Shown piece by piece: positions 48,801 to 62,773 of a stretch of DNA of 64,000 bases. The notes beneath the pieces were generated by a model. The model was not told the DNA's origin. It searched no databases and worked only from the letters and a program-made list of their open reading frames with translations. Both the position numbers and the translations under genes were made by a program. The stretch's first letter is position 1. Each line of letters starts with the position of its first letter. The stretch is from Deuterostichococcus epilithicus (taxonomy: Eukaryota > Chlorophyta > Trebouxiophyceae > Prasiolales > Stichococcaceae): positions 1,736,001-1,800,000 of the forward strand of contig JAVTLE010000016.1 of NCBI GenBank assembly GCA_033439295.1, in the 5' to 3' direction.

Positions 48801-51800
48801 CAAGGATGAGGGCAGCAGCGACAGGCACAACGATGCCATGCAGGGCGAGCCGCTGCGCGCAGTGAGGGGGCCGCATCAACAACCTGGACACGCACCACAA
48901 CTCGGGGCACCACCAGCGGCGGGCGCGCAGCGCGGCGGTCGCCGCGGTGAAGAACACGTGCTGCCGGCAGCGCGGCGCCAGCGTCGCCAGCTGCGCGCGC
49001 GCCAGGTCTCCCTGCTCGAGGTACTGCAGCACCTCCTGCAGCGACGCGGCAGCGGTTGGGCTCATCAGAAAGCAAACACAGTGCGTCACAGCATCCACAG
49101 GCGGGCAGTTGCCGCGTCATCCACGTGATGGACACTCGAGCGGAACGGCGAATCTCGCAACAGGATGGCGAGGGACGGCAGTCCTGCTTGCGAAGCCACG
49201 ACGTATCTGTACTCGTGGGCTGATCTGTGCACTCGAATCTTCCTGACAAGCAGAGTTCAGCTGTGTATCTGAGAGGATGGTGCGGCAAGGCTGCACCGCG
49301 TCCGAGGCCGTGCGGCTGAAGTGAGTCCAGTCGAAGCCCGCCGCCGGGCCCGTGGCAGCCGCGAGGGTCTGCTGCACAACCAGCGGCGCTGCGGCGTCCG
49401 CTGCCGCTACCAGCCGGCTGTCCCGACTGACGGTCACCTGCATTACTGGTGCCCGTGCATCGGATGCCCATGAAAGAGAATCTCCCCGGTCAGCGAGTGC
49501 CGCAAACGCTCCGAGCGGCCTTGAAAGGTTGGGAGAATGCGGTTCGGCGGCGCATTGCTGCCAACAGCGTCAGTTGTGTGCTGCAGCCCGGCGCACCGGG
49601 AACTGGTGGTACTCTGAGGGCGACGCCGAGGGAAGGGGGAAGTAGAAGGGCAGCTCCAGGGTGGCGGAGGCAAATGGCGCCACGTTGACGCGGCTGCACC
49701 AGGAGAAGGGCTTGCGGTCCAGCGGCATCGCGCCCTGCGCTCACCATACTCGTACACATGGCGTCTGCTCCGTCGCGCACAGCCATCCAACCACATCCGC
49801 GAGAGCTGTGCACAGATGGTGACAAGGAGCAGGCCGAGCCCTACCTAGGCTCAAACGAGCAGTTCGCCATGGGAGGACGCTGCGTCTTACACCGACAGCC
49901 ACCTTTGCTGAGAGTTTCAAGGGTGTTAAGGCGCGCCTGGGGCACTTGGGCCAGGAGGTCCAGGGCCAACGGCACAACCGATGCGGAGGCCACAATGATG
50001 CGGTAGCCGTATGACCGGCCGGCGGCCAGCGGGCCAACCACCGGCCGCTCCACCTTCTCGCCTGGGGCCAGACAGAGCTGCTGTCAGGCTATGGATGTCT
50101 ACCCCACGGACGGTGGCGGCCTTGGCGCGGAGCTGTGCGCCAGGTGCGCGCTTTTGATGTCGCTGTTTCCTGAGTACAACACCAGGCAGTGCAGGACAGC
50201 CCGCCCCGTGAGGCCACAACCCTACAAACAGCAAGCAGCGCGTGCACACCTGTGGCCTCGTCATCCATGTAGCGATCTACGGCATCGTACAGGCGCTGGA
50301 CCACCGTCACGCTGGCGCCGCCAGGTGCGGCCGCCACGCCGCCCGATGCCGCCTGCATCTGGCGGTGGAACGCGATCGCCGGCGCCGCCGCCGTGATGGT
50401 GACGCCGCCCGCACCGGCGGCCATGCCGTGCGGGCGGTCCGGCCCAGCGAAGCTGACGCCTGCTGAAGGGAAGGAGCTTCGCATTGGTCAAATGGCAGGG
50501 TGCGATCAAAAGTTATCTCATCAAGGTCAGTCATCCGCGACAGATCTGTTGTGAGCACCGACGGCCGTCACAACATTCAAGGCCCTCAAAAGACCAGAGA
50601 AATGCAGAGGCATATGAGGGGATCGGCACCTGACACTGCCAACACGGCAACGGCATCGGTGAAGGTGTGTCCAGCGTGAGCAAGGTGCTCCGACAGGAAT
50701 GGGCCTGTGTCGCCGGCTGCCAGGTGCGCAGCATAGTCGGCCCAGAACAGCGACTCTGGGACCCGCGCCGCCGCGTCGCTGCACCGCCCATGGTCAGGTG
50801 TCAGGATGCTGGTGGGTGAACACTGCTGCATGACTGCAGGTGCTAGGCTATGCAGCCCTTGAGATACCCAGTTTGGCAAGAAGTGCAGCACGTCGGTTCA
50901 GTCACCTGGCGGTCACGCTGGACGCGTTGAAGGTGCTCCTGCTGACGGGGCTGCCAGGGCTGTCGGGAGGCGCCGACGGCTGCGGCCGCCGCTGCTTCCA
51001 GTAGGCCGCCTCCACCCACTCCTGCGGGAGTTGCTTACATCACAAGTATGGTCCAGAGGCAGGCCAGGCTTGTAGACCGGTTCAGATCCTCCGATGCCTC
51101 GTCTCCACGCCCATCCCAGTCTGCTGGTAGGTGTCAAGACTCACACCTGCACCTGCTGGATCGAGAGTCACGTTTGAATTTCACGAGATTCACCTGTGTG
51201 GCCTCTGGCGGCTGGTACAATGGCCGCTGCTGCCGTTGCTGCCGCCGCAGCGCCAGGTCGCCGCCGGCCGGGTCGCCTCCGCCGTCTGAGCAAGTGCCGT
51301 CGTCGGAGTCGCCGCACAGGTCAAAGCCCGTGTCGCTGCCCCCCTCCTCCAGCTCTGCCGCTTGGACCTCCTCCCACTGCGAGCTCAAAAAAGCATGCTT
51401 GGTGACGCACTTTCACATAAAAAAATACTCTTATGCCATCTGGCATCAGATGCCTGGATTCGTGAAATGCAGTTGTGATTGCAGAGCGGTCACAACTATC
51501 AGATGCTGCACTAGCTGTCGACTTCTCTCTCAGCAGGCCCATGGCACCGACACCTTTCAAGTCTGGCGCTGCCTGCTGGTGCCTCAAAACGCCCTCGAAT
51601 GCATGTGCCAGCAGAGCACATTCATATCTAGCGGCCTTTTGTTCTTGTCTTGGTCGATTGCACGCACGCACCTCGTCGTCGCTGTTGGGCCCCCCAGGGC
51701 CGGAGCTCTGCTCGCCGGGAACGCCGCATTCCTGGCGGGTCTCGGGTGGGGCATTGTTGCCGCCGAAGGATGCTGACGGGGCTGGTGCTGGGGCTGGAGG

Positions 51801-54800
51801 CCTGAAAGCAGATGGAGGCGGGGGCGGCCGAACTGCATGTGCGACACTAAGTATTAAACGACCGTGTGCCGGCACCGCCTTGATCGCAGGAGCTTCATCG
51901 GTAAGCAGGTGGTGATTTCCAAATGTATGGATGGCATTGCGTTGATGCAGGCTGCCGCACGGGCATGCAATGGATCCCGGCGCAAGTGAGCAGGCGCGTG
52001 TCCCAATATTGCAGGCAGATTGATCGCCCAGGGCAGCACAGGTGGGCCACTCAAGCGCTACAGGAAGGTAGCGCGCAGCGGGAAGTAGACCTGCGCTGGC
52101 GGCGTCTTGCTTCCACGCCTCCAGCTGCGCCGAGACGCCGTCGTCATCGCCGCCAGCGCCCGCAGCTAGCACCGTGTCGAATCGCATGCGCGCGCCAGCG
52201 CCGGCTTGCCTGCAACAAGTCACGGATGGACAACCCGGATTCACATTCCAACTGCATTCCACTGCTGCGCCCTATACCTGGCGAGCCATTGCCAATGCAT
52301 CGCAATTGCACAATAGAGTATTGAGCTGACGCAGCACCGTCACGGCGCCACAGCAACACTCCAAAGCCCTAACTTCACCCATGCTTAAGGCCCGCCGGCA
52401 CACACCTGTCCCTGAGCGCATGGCGGCAGCGGGCGCCCATGTCGGCGGCCAGCCGTGGCGCATCGCCTGCCGCGGCCGCTGTAAGGCACTGCTCCAGTGC
52501 GTTTAGCTTCGCAAAGCGGTGCGGTCCGCCGTGCTGAGCCACCAGCTGCTCGTGTCTCCCCAGCAGCCACAGGTCCATCGCGTCTCGCTCGCTGGCCAGC
52601 TTGTTCTGTGGCAAAACATCTAATCAATCGCTTCACACCCTCCGCGCTGACAACCTCAAGGGCTGCTGGCGGCGTCGAATGCTTGTGCGCCCGCAGCAAA
52701 AGCTGCTGTGCTCTCACCCGCTGACAAGCGCACAACCGTTGACGGAACCGCAAAGTGACCGCGCTGCCAGAGCCTCGTGAAGCTGTGCTGAGAGCGCAAG
52801 CCATGCGCGAGCGTTCAGCCACGTTTTGTTTGATGTTTCGCCCATGTCCAGCTTCGAGAGACATGCCCCAACGCCGACATGCCACAACCCCGCAGCTGGA
52901 CATCGGCAGGTCAGCAGGGATTTTGGGCAGTCTCCTGCATGGGACAGCGGGCAGCATGGCAGACTGAAGTAGCATGCAAGCTTGTGTGCCTGTGAATTTC
53001 AAAGAGCAACCACCTGGAGCAGCGGCAGCACAGCGGACTCGAACAGCGCCGGGTCGCGCTGCTGCACGAAAAACTGCAGCTCGTGGCAGGCGTGCTCCTG
53101 AAGCTTGGCGATCTTCTGCGCGGCGTCCAGCGTGTGCCAGGCGGGCAGGAAGCTGAATTTGCGCCAGTGGTCGGCCTCCTGTCTGTGCAGCATTATGACC
53201 TTCCTGGTGAGTAGCAGTCTGGGTAGCAGTCTGGGCAGTCCTTCAGCAGAGATGAGGGTGTGCGCACTTGGCCCAGTGCAGGAATGCTGCTCAAGGGAGA
53301 TGGTCGCGACATGGAGACAGACATGTTGCAGGACAGAACGGGAACTAACGTGTGTGCGAAGACTGGCACCCGCAGTGGGGTCGATTGGGTTCCAGATGCA
53401 CTCATGCAGCGGGCTGCGCAGTGGCAGCTCCGTGCTCGTGCTGTTCCGCCCTGGCAGAGGGGCTGCAGGATCGATCGGCTGTGCAGCACCTGGCCGAGGA
53501 CAGCAGCGTGCCCTGCAGGTGCCACAGCTTGCCGGCGCTGTCGCACAGGTTGACCTTGGACGAGGTGGCATCCGTGATCTGCAGCTTGTCGCCGGGCTGC
53601 AGCGCCGCCACCGCAGACACCTGCAACATCAATCACCAATCCTTCGCCTTTGGCGGTGGATGTGACCAGTGTTCATTGGTGCCTTGCTTCGTCAACGGCT
53701 TGAACCATATACCGCGGAGGAGCTGCATCACGAGGCTGGATACTCTGTCATCCAGCTGCTGTCAAGGGCATGTGAGGATGGTTTCTGAGAGGCCACATCT
53801 GCCGCAATGCAATTTGAGGCTCTGATATGCCGATGGCAGGCAATGCAATGTTGTGAATGCCAGGGTGCAAAGTCACCTGGATGCAGCGGCTCTGTGCTGG
53901 TAGAGCCCGCACGAGACCCTGGTCCTGCGATGCGCCTGGCGACGTGGAACCCTCGACCACCTGGAATTTACTGGCTGTGTGGCCTGCGAAGCCAACACAA
54001 GGCAGGTGGGAAATGCGCCCACGCGCTGCACGCTGTGGCTCTGGAATCCCATCTTTGTGTGTAACAACCTGCAGGAACCGGTCACATCCACCATGCAGTC
54101 ACGATGGCAGCTACACCCGAGATCTTCACATGCAACAGGACCTTCGACACCCAGTGAGCGTGCCTGATGCTGCCGTGACGACCATGGAAACGGCACTGAA
54201 GCCATCCTGCGACAAGTTCACGCCCCGCTGCCGAAGCTCCTCAGCGTCCAATGCCAGGCTGCCATCGGCGCCCACCTGGATATTGCAGGTGGGCTTCCTG
54301 GTCTGCTTCTGGGCGTCAGGCTCGAGTCTCGGGCGTCTCTGTGACATGCATGCCTGAATGTAGCCTGAGGCGCAACTTTATTCAGGCCAGTGGGCAGCGA
54401 CGGGAGTGCAGGCTTGGACCGGAGGCCTGGAAGACGCGCAAGGGGCAGGGCGCCCGCAGCTGCCCTTTGCGGTGCAATCTACTGCCGAACAAGGCACACA
54501 CCTTCAGGTTGGAGAGCAGCGCCGGCGGCGGGCACCAGCCTAGCCGCGGCGCGCTGAAGGCGTCTGGGGACCGGGATTTGGCCAGCCTCATGCAGCCGCC
54601 GCCGCCCCTTCGCGCCATCATGCTGCCACCGTACATGCACGCAGCGGCCGGGTCCGCGGCGTGATCCTCCCCACCCTGCACCTGCCTGCAGGTTCGGGAG
54701 AAGACCACATATTAGGTGTGTTCTGGAGTGTGCATGGCTGTCTGTCTCACTGAAGCTTGCTTAGATTACATGCGCCCAGCAGCACTTCAAAGCCCAGGCC

Positions 54801-57800
54801 AGATTGTGATTGGAGAGGACCATTGCCAGAAGTATGATACATACAGACGTGAATCATACAAGGGCCGTCGCTGATTGCTCAAAGTCCGGCCAGGACATTA
54901 GGCACCAACAGTCTGTCTGCCCGCCAGCAGCCAGTCAGAATAGGCTTGCGCATGTGGCAATGCACACACCTTTCCTCCACAGACGTCTCCCGCACTGCCC
55001 ACGGGTGCACCAGCAGCGATGGCAGGGAGCACTGGTTGCCGGTGCGGACCTTGCCCTGCGTCAGATGCACACGCGGCTCGGGCTCGCGCCGTGCCAGCGG
55101 CTGTCGCCCAAGTCCCGATCCAACGGCGTCTCGATGTCATCCCAGACCTCTCAAAATATCGCACCCGCTGCTCCAGCTGCCGTCGCTCCAGGCAGTACCG
55201 GGTCTCTTCCGACAGCTTGCGGCCGCTGCTGTAGGCTGTCTGCTGCCGCTTCCTTTCCCACTCCAGTTCGTCCGCCTGCGGCATCGCGGCGCAGGCAGCC
55301 GTCGCCAGCGGCGCGTCGGACGCCGTCGGCACGAAGCGACTGAAGGCGACAGTCGCGCGCGCGCCCACCAGCTGCTCTTTCGATCCAGCCAGCCGCAGCC
55401 GCAGCCCGCCGGCCGCTGAGGCGCTGAGCTCGTCCACCTGTGTGCAGGTGCGCCTTCGGGGAGAGGATCGCGAAACACAGCACGTGGCTGGCTGAGACCC
55501 GAGTGTAGTTATGGTGCGCGCACGAGCACGGCTGGCATCATCCGCTTGGCATGCATGTCGTGCGTTCCTCTACACGCATATTCGTCGATTGAACATCTGC
55601 AACATGATGTGCAAGCTGCCATACAATCTGGCACTGCCAGGGTTGCGACTTCTTCTCAGCGCAGCTCACCCTGATTGGATCGTTCGGTGAAGCACACACA
55701 ATGGTTCGCTCGCCCGGCAGCAGGCGCGTGCCCCCACGCTGCAGTTGTGCGAGCGCGGCGGACGGCTTGATGGCCCTCACCGAGACCGACTGCAAGCGCA
55801 TCACAGCACAAAAGGGTGAAAGTTTCGCATATTCTGGCGAAATCTGGGCGCACATCCTGATGTTCAGTCTTTAGGAACCAACATAGTGCCCACGGGGTGC
55901 TCAGCGGTCAAGATGCTCGACTGGTCAACAAAGCTAAAAGCCCGCAGCTTGCAGGCTGGCTTGCTGGCAGGCACCACACCTTGCCAAGCCGCGGGAGATG
56001 CAGCAGGTGGCGACCCTCGGGCACATCGCGTAGGCTCAGGCGGCCGTCCGGCGTCACGCCAAGGCAGGCGGCCAGATCTGCGACTGCGGCGCCATCGCAG
56101 CCCAGGCTGAGCAGCTGCACGCCCTCGGCGGCCAGACCCGCGGCGCCTGCGCTGGCGGCCGGACTGTAGTCCATGGCCACCTGGGAAGCAGATACGGTTC
56201 TGCTCGGCTTGTGCAAGGCGCCATGGTTCCACAGTGGTCTCATGCAGAACGAGGAGAAGGACTATCTGGACTGCAAGAAAGTCATCTCGGAACCGTATTG
56301 AAGTTGAGGGCAGCGGCGACGGCATCCTTTCAGGCTCAAAGCGAGATGATCGAGGGTTGAAGCTGTTCACCTGTTCGGGGCTTTCGGCGTCAATGTGCAG
56401 GAAGGCCGGCAGTGGCGGCTCCACGAACGGCAGCTTCCACTTGCGCTCGGTGCCCTGTCCCAGCTTGGCGCTCAAGCTTGCGACACCACCAGCCAGCCGT
56501 CCCAGAGCGATGGCGCCCTCCGCATCTGCATCAGCATCAGCGGCGGAGCCAGCATTCTTGAGTCGTCGCGGCCAAACAAGATGTTTGTGGGATCCAGAAG
56601 AAGCAGTCCAGGGTGCAAGATTCGGTATCGACTCTGTCAGGAAGGCACTGGATGCTGGCCGGAGGAGGAGGGCAGGTCCCACCGCTCTGCAGCCGGAAGT
56701 CGAGCGAGTGGCCCGGCACAATGGTATGCTGTAGCCGCACGGTCACAGCGCGTCGCGGCAGCGCCTCGCCACACCTGCCAGGCAGTTGCTGCTAGAGGAC
56801 TTTGTTGGGTGGGAAGCTGAGCTCCCCGGAGTGCAGCTGCTGACTCAACAGCCTTCGATTAGGCATGGCAACTGCATGGCACTGTCAGCGCAGTAGGTGT
56901 CATCCCTAGGCTCAGGCGTGCCAGTTGCAGCTGCGATTGCGTGTGAACAGTCGCAGCCATGGCTGCGCACCGGCCCAGCGTCTGCAGCGCGAAGTCGCCC
57001 GTCGGCAGGCACCGCAGGTGCACGTCCCCAATGGCGCAACCGCTGCCGCTGTCGTTGATGTCCCACCTGTTTGCATGCCATGCACAGGAAGCTCGTTCAA
57101 GCAGAGCTGTTGCAACACAGGAACATACGTTTCCGCTTCTGTCACACAGCCAGTCTCGCCACCGCCAGCGGATAGCAGCACGAGAGCTTCTGTTGCATCA
57201 GCGCACACCACAGGGTGATGATGTACGGTGCAGCACATCGCCTCACCTATGGGCCTGTTCAAATTCCTCGAACTTGTCGCTGTCGTGCGCCGACAGCTGC
57301 ACGCGCGCCGTCAGCACGGCGGCGACGGCAGCGCAGCGCTCTGGCAGCTTGAGCTCGAATCGCTGGGCCTGCGCTGGGTGAGTGCCGAAAGCATTCAGAG
57401 AGTGGCATTCCCACAAAGCGGTGTCCGAGCCACCGCCTACGTGCTGTTGCTGCACGCCGTGTGATAGTAGAGCTGCTGGGCTCCCGGCCCCCATGTGGCG
57501 TCTTTCACTTGATTGTGAGCCATCTGTACGGAATCACAATGCAGAGTTGGAGATTCACACGCACCTGACCCTTGCCGGTCAGCTGCACGTCCTGAAACAG
57601 CTGCCGGCTGTCCACGCCGTCGCAGTCGGTGTACGTGACAGTTAGTGTGACGCCCTCCGCCAGTGCCAGCGGCGCAGCGCCGCCACCGGGCCCGCGCAGC
57701 GCTGCCCACAGCAGCAGCGGCGCGGTTGCGCCGGGCTGCAGCGCCTCCCGGTCCGCCCAGAAGCCTGCGTGGGCAGAATTAGACACCTGGATTCTCTCGG

Positions 57801-60800
57801 CAGCTTGTGAAAGTTGGAACGATGCAGTTGTCTCGTAGAGCAGCAGCGTCACAGGAACTGCACAGGTCTTCCTGCACTGCCCAAGTGCAGGACAGCCCTC
57901 CTCGGCAGGAGGAGCAAAGACTGAAGCACATCGTGGCACACTGTTTCCGCATGTCGTGGCAGTGCATCGGCATGCCCCTGCACAGCACCCTGCAGTGCCA
58001 ACTTTCCGACGAGCACCTGCTTGCAGGCTGTAGCTCTCTGCCCAGTGGTCCAGCTCTGCGAGCGTCGCAAAGCCGTCGCCCGCCAGCAGCACCATGGGCT
58101 TGCGCTCGAAGGCGGCGGCAAACGGCACCACCGCCTCGCCGGTCGTCGAGTCCACTGGGAACTCATGCCCGCCCAGCCACACCCTGATTTGGGAAAGGCA
58201 TACCTTCTTACTTCCCGAAGCAGAGTGTTGCAGGCGAGCAGCACAACACTGCCGCCCGGTATGGCGAGGTGCCTTGGGCGCGATGAACAGATCGGAAATG
58301 TAATGGTCACACACCACATGAGAGCAGCCTGGACGCCGCGTACATACCAGTGCCTGCGGGGGTCTGAAGAGTTCACAGCCAGCGGATTTGTCATGCTCTG
58401 ACTACATGCATGCCGTGCAAGGCGCACCTGCCGTCTATGACGACGCGCTGGTCATCGTCCAGGATGGTGATAGCGACGCCGGCGGCGCTCACACGGAAAT
58501 AGTGGCTCAGGCCGCCCTTGCGGATCAGGGCGCGTGATTTGAGGCCGCCGCCGATGGCTTCAACCACAAACACGCCACGCTTGCCCTGTTGACATGGTTG
58601 AAGGCTACATGAAGCAGAAACTCGCTGTCTTGAGAGACCCCCTGCAACAGCTGTGGCGTGACAACCTGCAAGAGCCTGGCATCTTGTCGAACCCATGAGC
58701 GATGCCCGGAGTGCGCTCCAGCTTGGTTGCATACTTCGGCAAGACAGCCAAGACACCTGCAGCTGATCGAGCTGGATGCGCTCGCGGTGGCGGCGCATGG
58801 GTGGGATGTCCCCAAAGTCCAGGGCCTGCTCGTGGGTCGCGCCCAGCCCGTCCAGCTGGATGCTGATCGGCACCTGCACACAGGCGGGAGAGGGGCTGGA
58901 CATACGTGTTGGACGCTAATGTGCAACGTATCGTTAAGGGGCTGCTGACGGCTGGCATGTGCAGTTGCCCCGCTGACGGTTGAGTGCCTGGCAAGTGCTC
59001 AGAACGGCGCAGCGGGCGCCTGAACGCCCCAGCGGCAGACATCAGGATTGGCACTGGACCCCGAAGATTGCTGTTGATCTCCGCTGCACCTCGGCCCTGG
59101 CAGAGGTGCAGCAGCCCAGGTTCAGAGAAGCGAAGCTGCTACATGGAATGACCCGGCGGCAGGACATGGCCCCGCAGACGCATGTGAGTTCTTGACGTAC
59201 CTCGGCCCTTGTGGAAGTGTAGAAGGCACGCGTATTAACCTCGTACACCTTGAGCATCAGCGCCGGCACGTTCTTGAGGTCCAGGGCCAGGGTGACGGCG
59301 TCCGCAGGCGCATGGTGCTTGGGGTTGCAAGCCGCAAAGTTCAGCTCCACCCTGTCCTGCATGGCCTGCTCGGCAGCACAGGTCCCGCCGTTTGAAGTGG
59401 GGGCCGTGATCGGGGCAGACATGCCTGGCGCCCGCCGTGATGGAAGTCAGGCGAGCGTCGTACGGCGGCCACGAGGCTTGAGCTGGCGAGCAGAAAGTGC
59501 CGAGACGCAGGCAGTGCGATGACGTGCCCGAGGCAAGTCACAGCACGCCTCCGTGTGCCGGGCGAGCCCTGTGGCTCAGACCAGTCGACTGCGGTCTGCA
59601 CAGTCACACACTCGAGCGCAACTGCAGTCGCCGAGCCCTGATTCAGGTTGCTAGCCGCTGATCCTGCGCATCTGATCCGGATCAGCCCCCACCTGCACGT
59701 CACTGCGTTGTCGCATTGGCAAAGCCCCGCTTAACAGGGCGGCATGTGCCGCGGCATCGCCGGCCCCGGCCAGAAGCGACGCCTCGGCGACCAGTTTCGC
59801 CTCGTGCTCCGTGTCGAACAGGTCTTGCCACTGCGCCCTGCACTCGTGGCGCTGCCGCCTCAGGATTTGTGTGACAGCATCACGGGTGCCAGGTGCCGCC
59901 GGGCGTAGCCCTATCGACAGTCTCCAGTGCCTCACGTGCCACCAGCAAAGCCGCAGAGCCACCCAGACGTTTTCAAAGAAACATTCGTACATACCATGCC
60001 TCACACGCAGGATCAACATGCACTTTCCAATACGACCCAGCCTCTCAGGTTTCCGCACAATTTGCAAGCACTGCTTGCAACTGGTCCATCGCCATTATGA
60101 TCAGCCACTCAGTCAGTGAGGAGTCAGGGAGGACAGTCAGGTTGGGAAAGACCACAACACCGACGTGCCTGATGCTGTCCAGGTCGCCCTGTGTGAGGTG
60201 GTGCATGATCACCCACTGCATGTGGGCCTCCTCGAAGCGCCAGAGATTATCTGCGGACGGTGTGCTAGGCAATAGCTCGCCCGCTAGTAGTTGAGGAGAG
60301 TCCCTGATGAGATCCGGCGGGTTATCTCTGCATGCCAGGCACCCCAGCGTCAGCCAGTCACCTGCGCCGGCACCGTGCTGGACAGCACGATGATGCATGG
60401 GCCGCTGTCAGCTGGAGGATGAGCCCTGATCGAAGAGACAGGCAAATTGCCGGGCTCAGACGGTGTGCAAGCCACTCGATGACCAGGCATACCGCTGCCA
60501 GACAACCGCCCAGCTATGGGCAGGGTGTTGGTGTGGCCATGACGACGGGTGCAAGGCATAGTGCGCACCGTTGCCACGGTGCTAGGGCGTTCTTGCTTAA
60601 GCGCACGGCGCCGTTCCCCGGCACGAAGCAGGCGATGCGCACGAATTCGATGAATGCCGCAGTGTCCGGGGTGTCCGACTGCTCGCTCAGCCGCAGCTGT
60701 GCATACAGCACTCGCAGCCGCAGCCAGCCGCCCTGCGCATGCGCCGACCGCGTCACGAGCTGGCTTTCCATCCCATTGCCATGCAGGCTGCACCCCGAGG

Positions 60801-62453
60801 CACGCGAGCCGTGCTCTGGCGTTGGAGTATCCGCATGGATCCTCACAGACTGCAGGACACACCGTCTGTGGCAGCTCGTCGCAAAAAGCCATGGCATTGG
60901 CCAGGAACGCCCGCTGCTCCGCAAATGACAGCTCGTCGGCCGGCCGCTGCGGGTGCATCTTGCGTGCCACCGCCGCCTGTCGGCACACGGAGCACAGATC
61001 TGAGACGTTCGACGCTACAATTTCTGCATGAGTGCATCGACAAGATGCCAGCTGCCTCTCAGGACGCATCTGAGACAGCTTACCGGGAACGTCACCAGAC
61101 CCTGCTGCGGCTTCGCAAGCTGCTCGTTGTGGTTCAGGCTTTTCTCGGAAAACTTTTCCTACCTGCCACTCGTGGCTGCCACGCGCCTCTGGCCAGGCGT
61201 CCGCCAGCTCACGCAGCTGTTGCAGCGTGAAATTGTCTAGGGACAGTGTGCTGAGGTGGTACGTAGACCCCTGCAGCGTACAATCTGACTCGAACCGTGC
61301 CAGTGTGACAGCTCGCAGGGGTATGACGTAGCCAAAGCCCGGCCAGGCAACGGATGGCGCCCCAGGCCGTCCGGTGGCAGGTTGCAAGATGCAGATGCTG
61401 CAGGGGGATGCTCGCCAATCAAAGCGTAATTGATATAGTCAGCTGGTACTCACCTCTGCTGCAAAGACCCTAGCCAGGAAGGCAATGACGCATGGCAGCG
61501 CTGCAGGGTTGCTAGCCTCCCGCACCATTCGCCAGCGGTGTTTGTCCCAGTTTGCATCATCCGGACGCATCCTGAAGAGCCGCCGTCGGTTAAAGTCCGT
61601 CTGCTCAAATCCTGCATCGGGTCGTCCCTCTGCCAGGCCGGCGGCGATGGCATGGTCCAGAAATGCATTGTCGCTGCACTGCTCCGGCTGCAGCTCGCTG
61701 GGCAGCTGCTCCTCACCGTCCGCAGCGGCGGCGCTGCCATCGTGCGCAGCATCGCCGTCCTGCAAAGGTTAACGCTGGTGTCAGGACGGCTACGGCTTGT
61801 CCTGTTGTGAGCGCTGAATTGTGCACCTTGTCTCTCACGGCAAGCTTTCTGGGCGGAGCAGGTGGCGACACATCAGGAACCCATGGCGGCAATCCCGCAC
61901 CTCAAAGGCGCCAAACTCGACGCCGGCTGCTACGCGTAGCTTCTCAAGCAGGCCCACACGTTGCTGCTCGTCCGGTGCTGCGTCCCAGGCAGCCAGCAGT
62001 GTGCGCAGCTCCAGCTCAGAGCGCCGCGCAGCCTTGTTGCGCGAGTAGTCACATTGCGGCAGCTCCTGCAACGCCCGCCACGCCGCCTCCACGTCCCCCT
62101 CGTGCAGATTCTGTAGCCCTGTGTGAATGGAGGGACATGTTGTTCCAGGGTGTCGGCCTGGTTGGTGCGCTCTGGAATGTCCGCGCCGCTCCGGCTGGCG
62201 CCATGCTGAGTGGCATCGTGCAGGGCTCGCGATTGTTGTGATTTGATACGTCACAGCAATGACCACTGATCGGAATATGTCGACTTGGCGAGCACGCGAC
62301 CTGTGACCGACACGATCTGAAATCTGGAAATCTGATCAGTGTACCTGTCAGGAAGAGCGCCTGTGAAGACCCCGGGGCAAAGCGGGTCGACAGAGATTGC
62401 TTCCTGTCACCGAGAGCAAACGCTTCGAGAGCTGCGAGCTCACGGTCGTCCAT
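45892..62453 (-). CDS. Very large conserved protein of unknown function (over 30 exons)
   Basis: One gene model of 16.6 kb. Start ATG at 62451-62453 (MDDRELAALEAFALGDRKQS); exon 1 joins in frame to LQNLHEGDVEAAWRALQELP. The N-terminal third is helical and repeat-like (e.g. RLFRMRPDDANWDKHRWRMV, QWVIMHHLTQGDLDSIRHVG). The middle is beta-rich: VELNFAACNPKHHAPADAVT, LDLKNVPALMLKVYEVNTRA, ALIRKGGLSHYFRVSAAGVA and VWLGGHEFPVDSTTGEAVVP look like serial beta-sandwich domains of macroglobulin style. A helical section (EADHWRKFSFLPAWHTLDAA, HELQFFVQQRDPALFESAVL) and an acidic linker (EEGGSDTGFDLCGDSDDGTC, near 51320) follow. The C-terminus is VAAYVKVFARRRGQPTPVFH, KDGYTDVRGKFNYAAI and VVERFAILVVSPTLGAVIEE, stop 45892-45894. 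I recall similar C-termini in large uncharacterised proteins of other protists but cannot name the family. It could be two genes; I saw no internal stop-start boundary. Confidence 0.6.
59085..59240 (-). repeat. Duplicated donor junction in the giant gene
   Basis: The real exon end (coding strand, to 59201) encodes TRAFYTSTRAE and then GTACGT. A copy about 108 bases downstream in the intron (near 59093-59130) still reads LGCCTSARAE followed by GTGCAG. Shared words are GGGCCGAGGT and CACxTCx(A/G)C. Confidence 0.65.
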
Positions 62454-62773
62454 CTCGAACTCGTGTCAGATCGGCTGAAATTATTATGATTTACAACTTC
62501 TGTTAGGCACAACGCCATATACTTGGCGTTTCGTCTGTATCGCTAAACGTAGCTTCGCATCGAGGGTTTATTCCGAAGGCCACATCACGATATGACCACT
62601 TGAAGAACGCGAAACGCGAAGGGGTTCCGTAGGTCCCCGGCGTGGGGAAGCTGCCCGTACGCCCTTCAGTCATCACAGTGTGGTTTCAAGATGCCGCTCA
62701 ACAGTCTTTCCTCCAATGCTGTTCAGCAGCGTTCAATGTCCATGCCCGATTGTTGTCACCCGGCAGCATGGGT
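62454..62773. other. Short tandem intergenic region (GGT-like / giant gene)
   Basis: 320 bp separate the stop of the GGT-like gene from the start codon of the giant gene, same strand. It is markedly AT-rich (62461-62580). A minus-strand TGTAA (TTACA at 62491-62495) is only about 40 bases from the giant gene's ATG, so 3' end and promoter are nearly superposed. No exon was seen. Confidence 0.5.
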
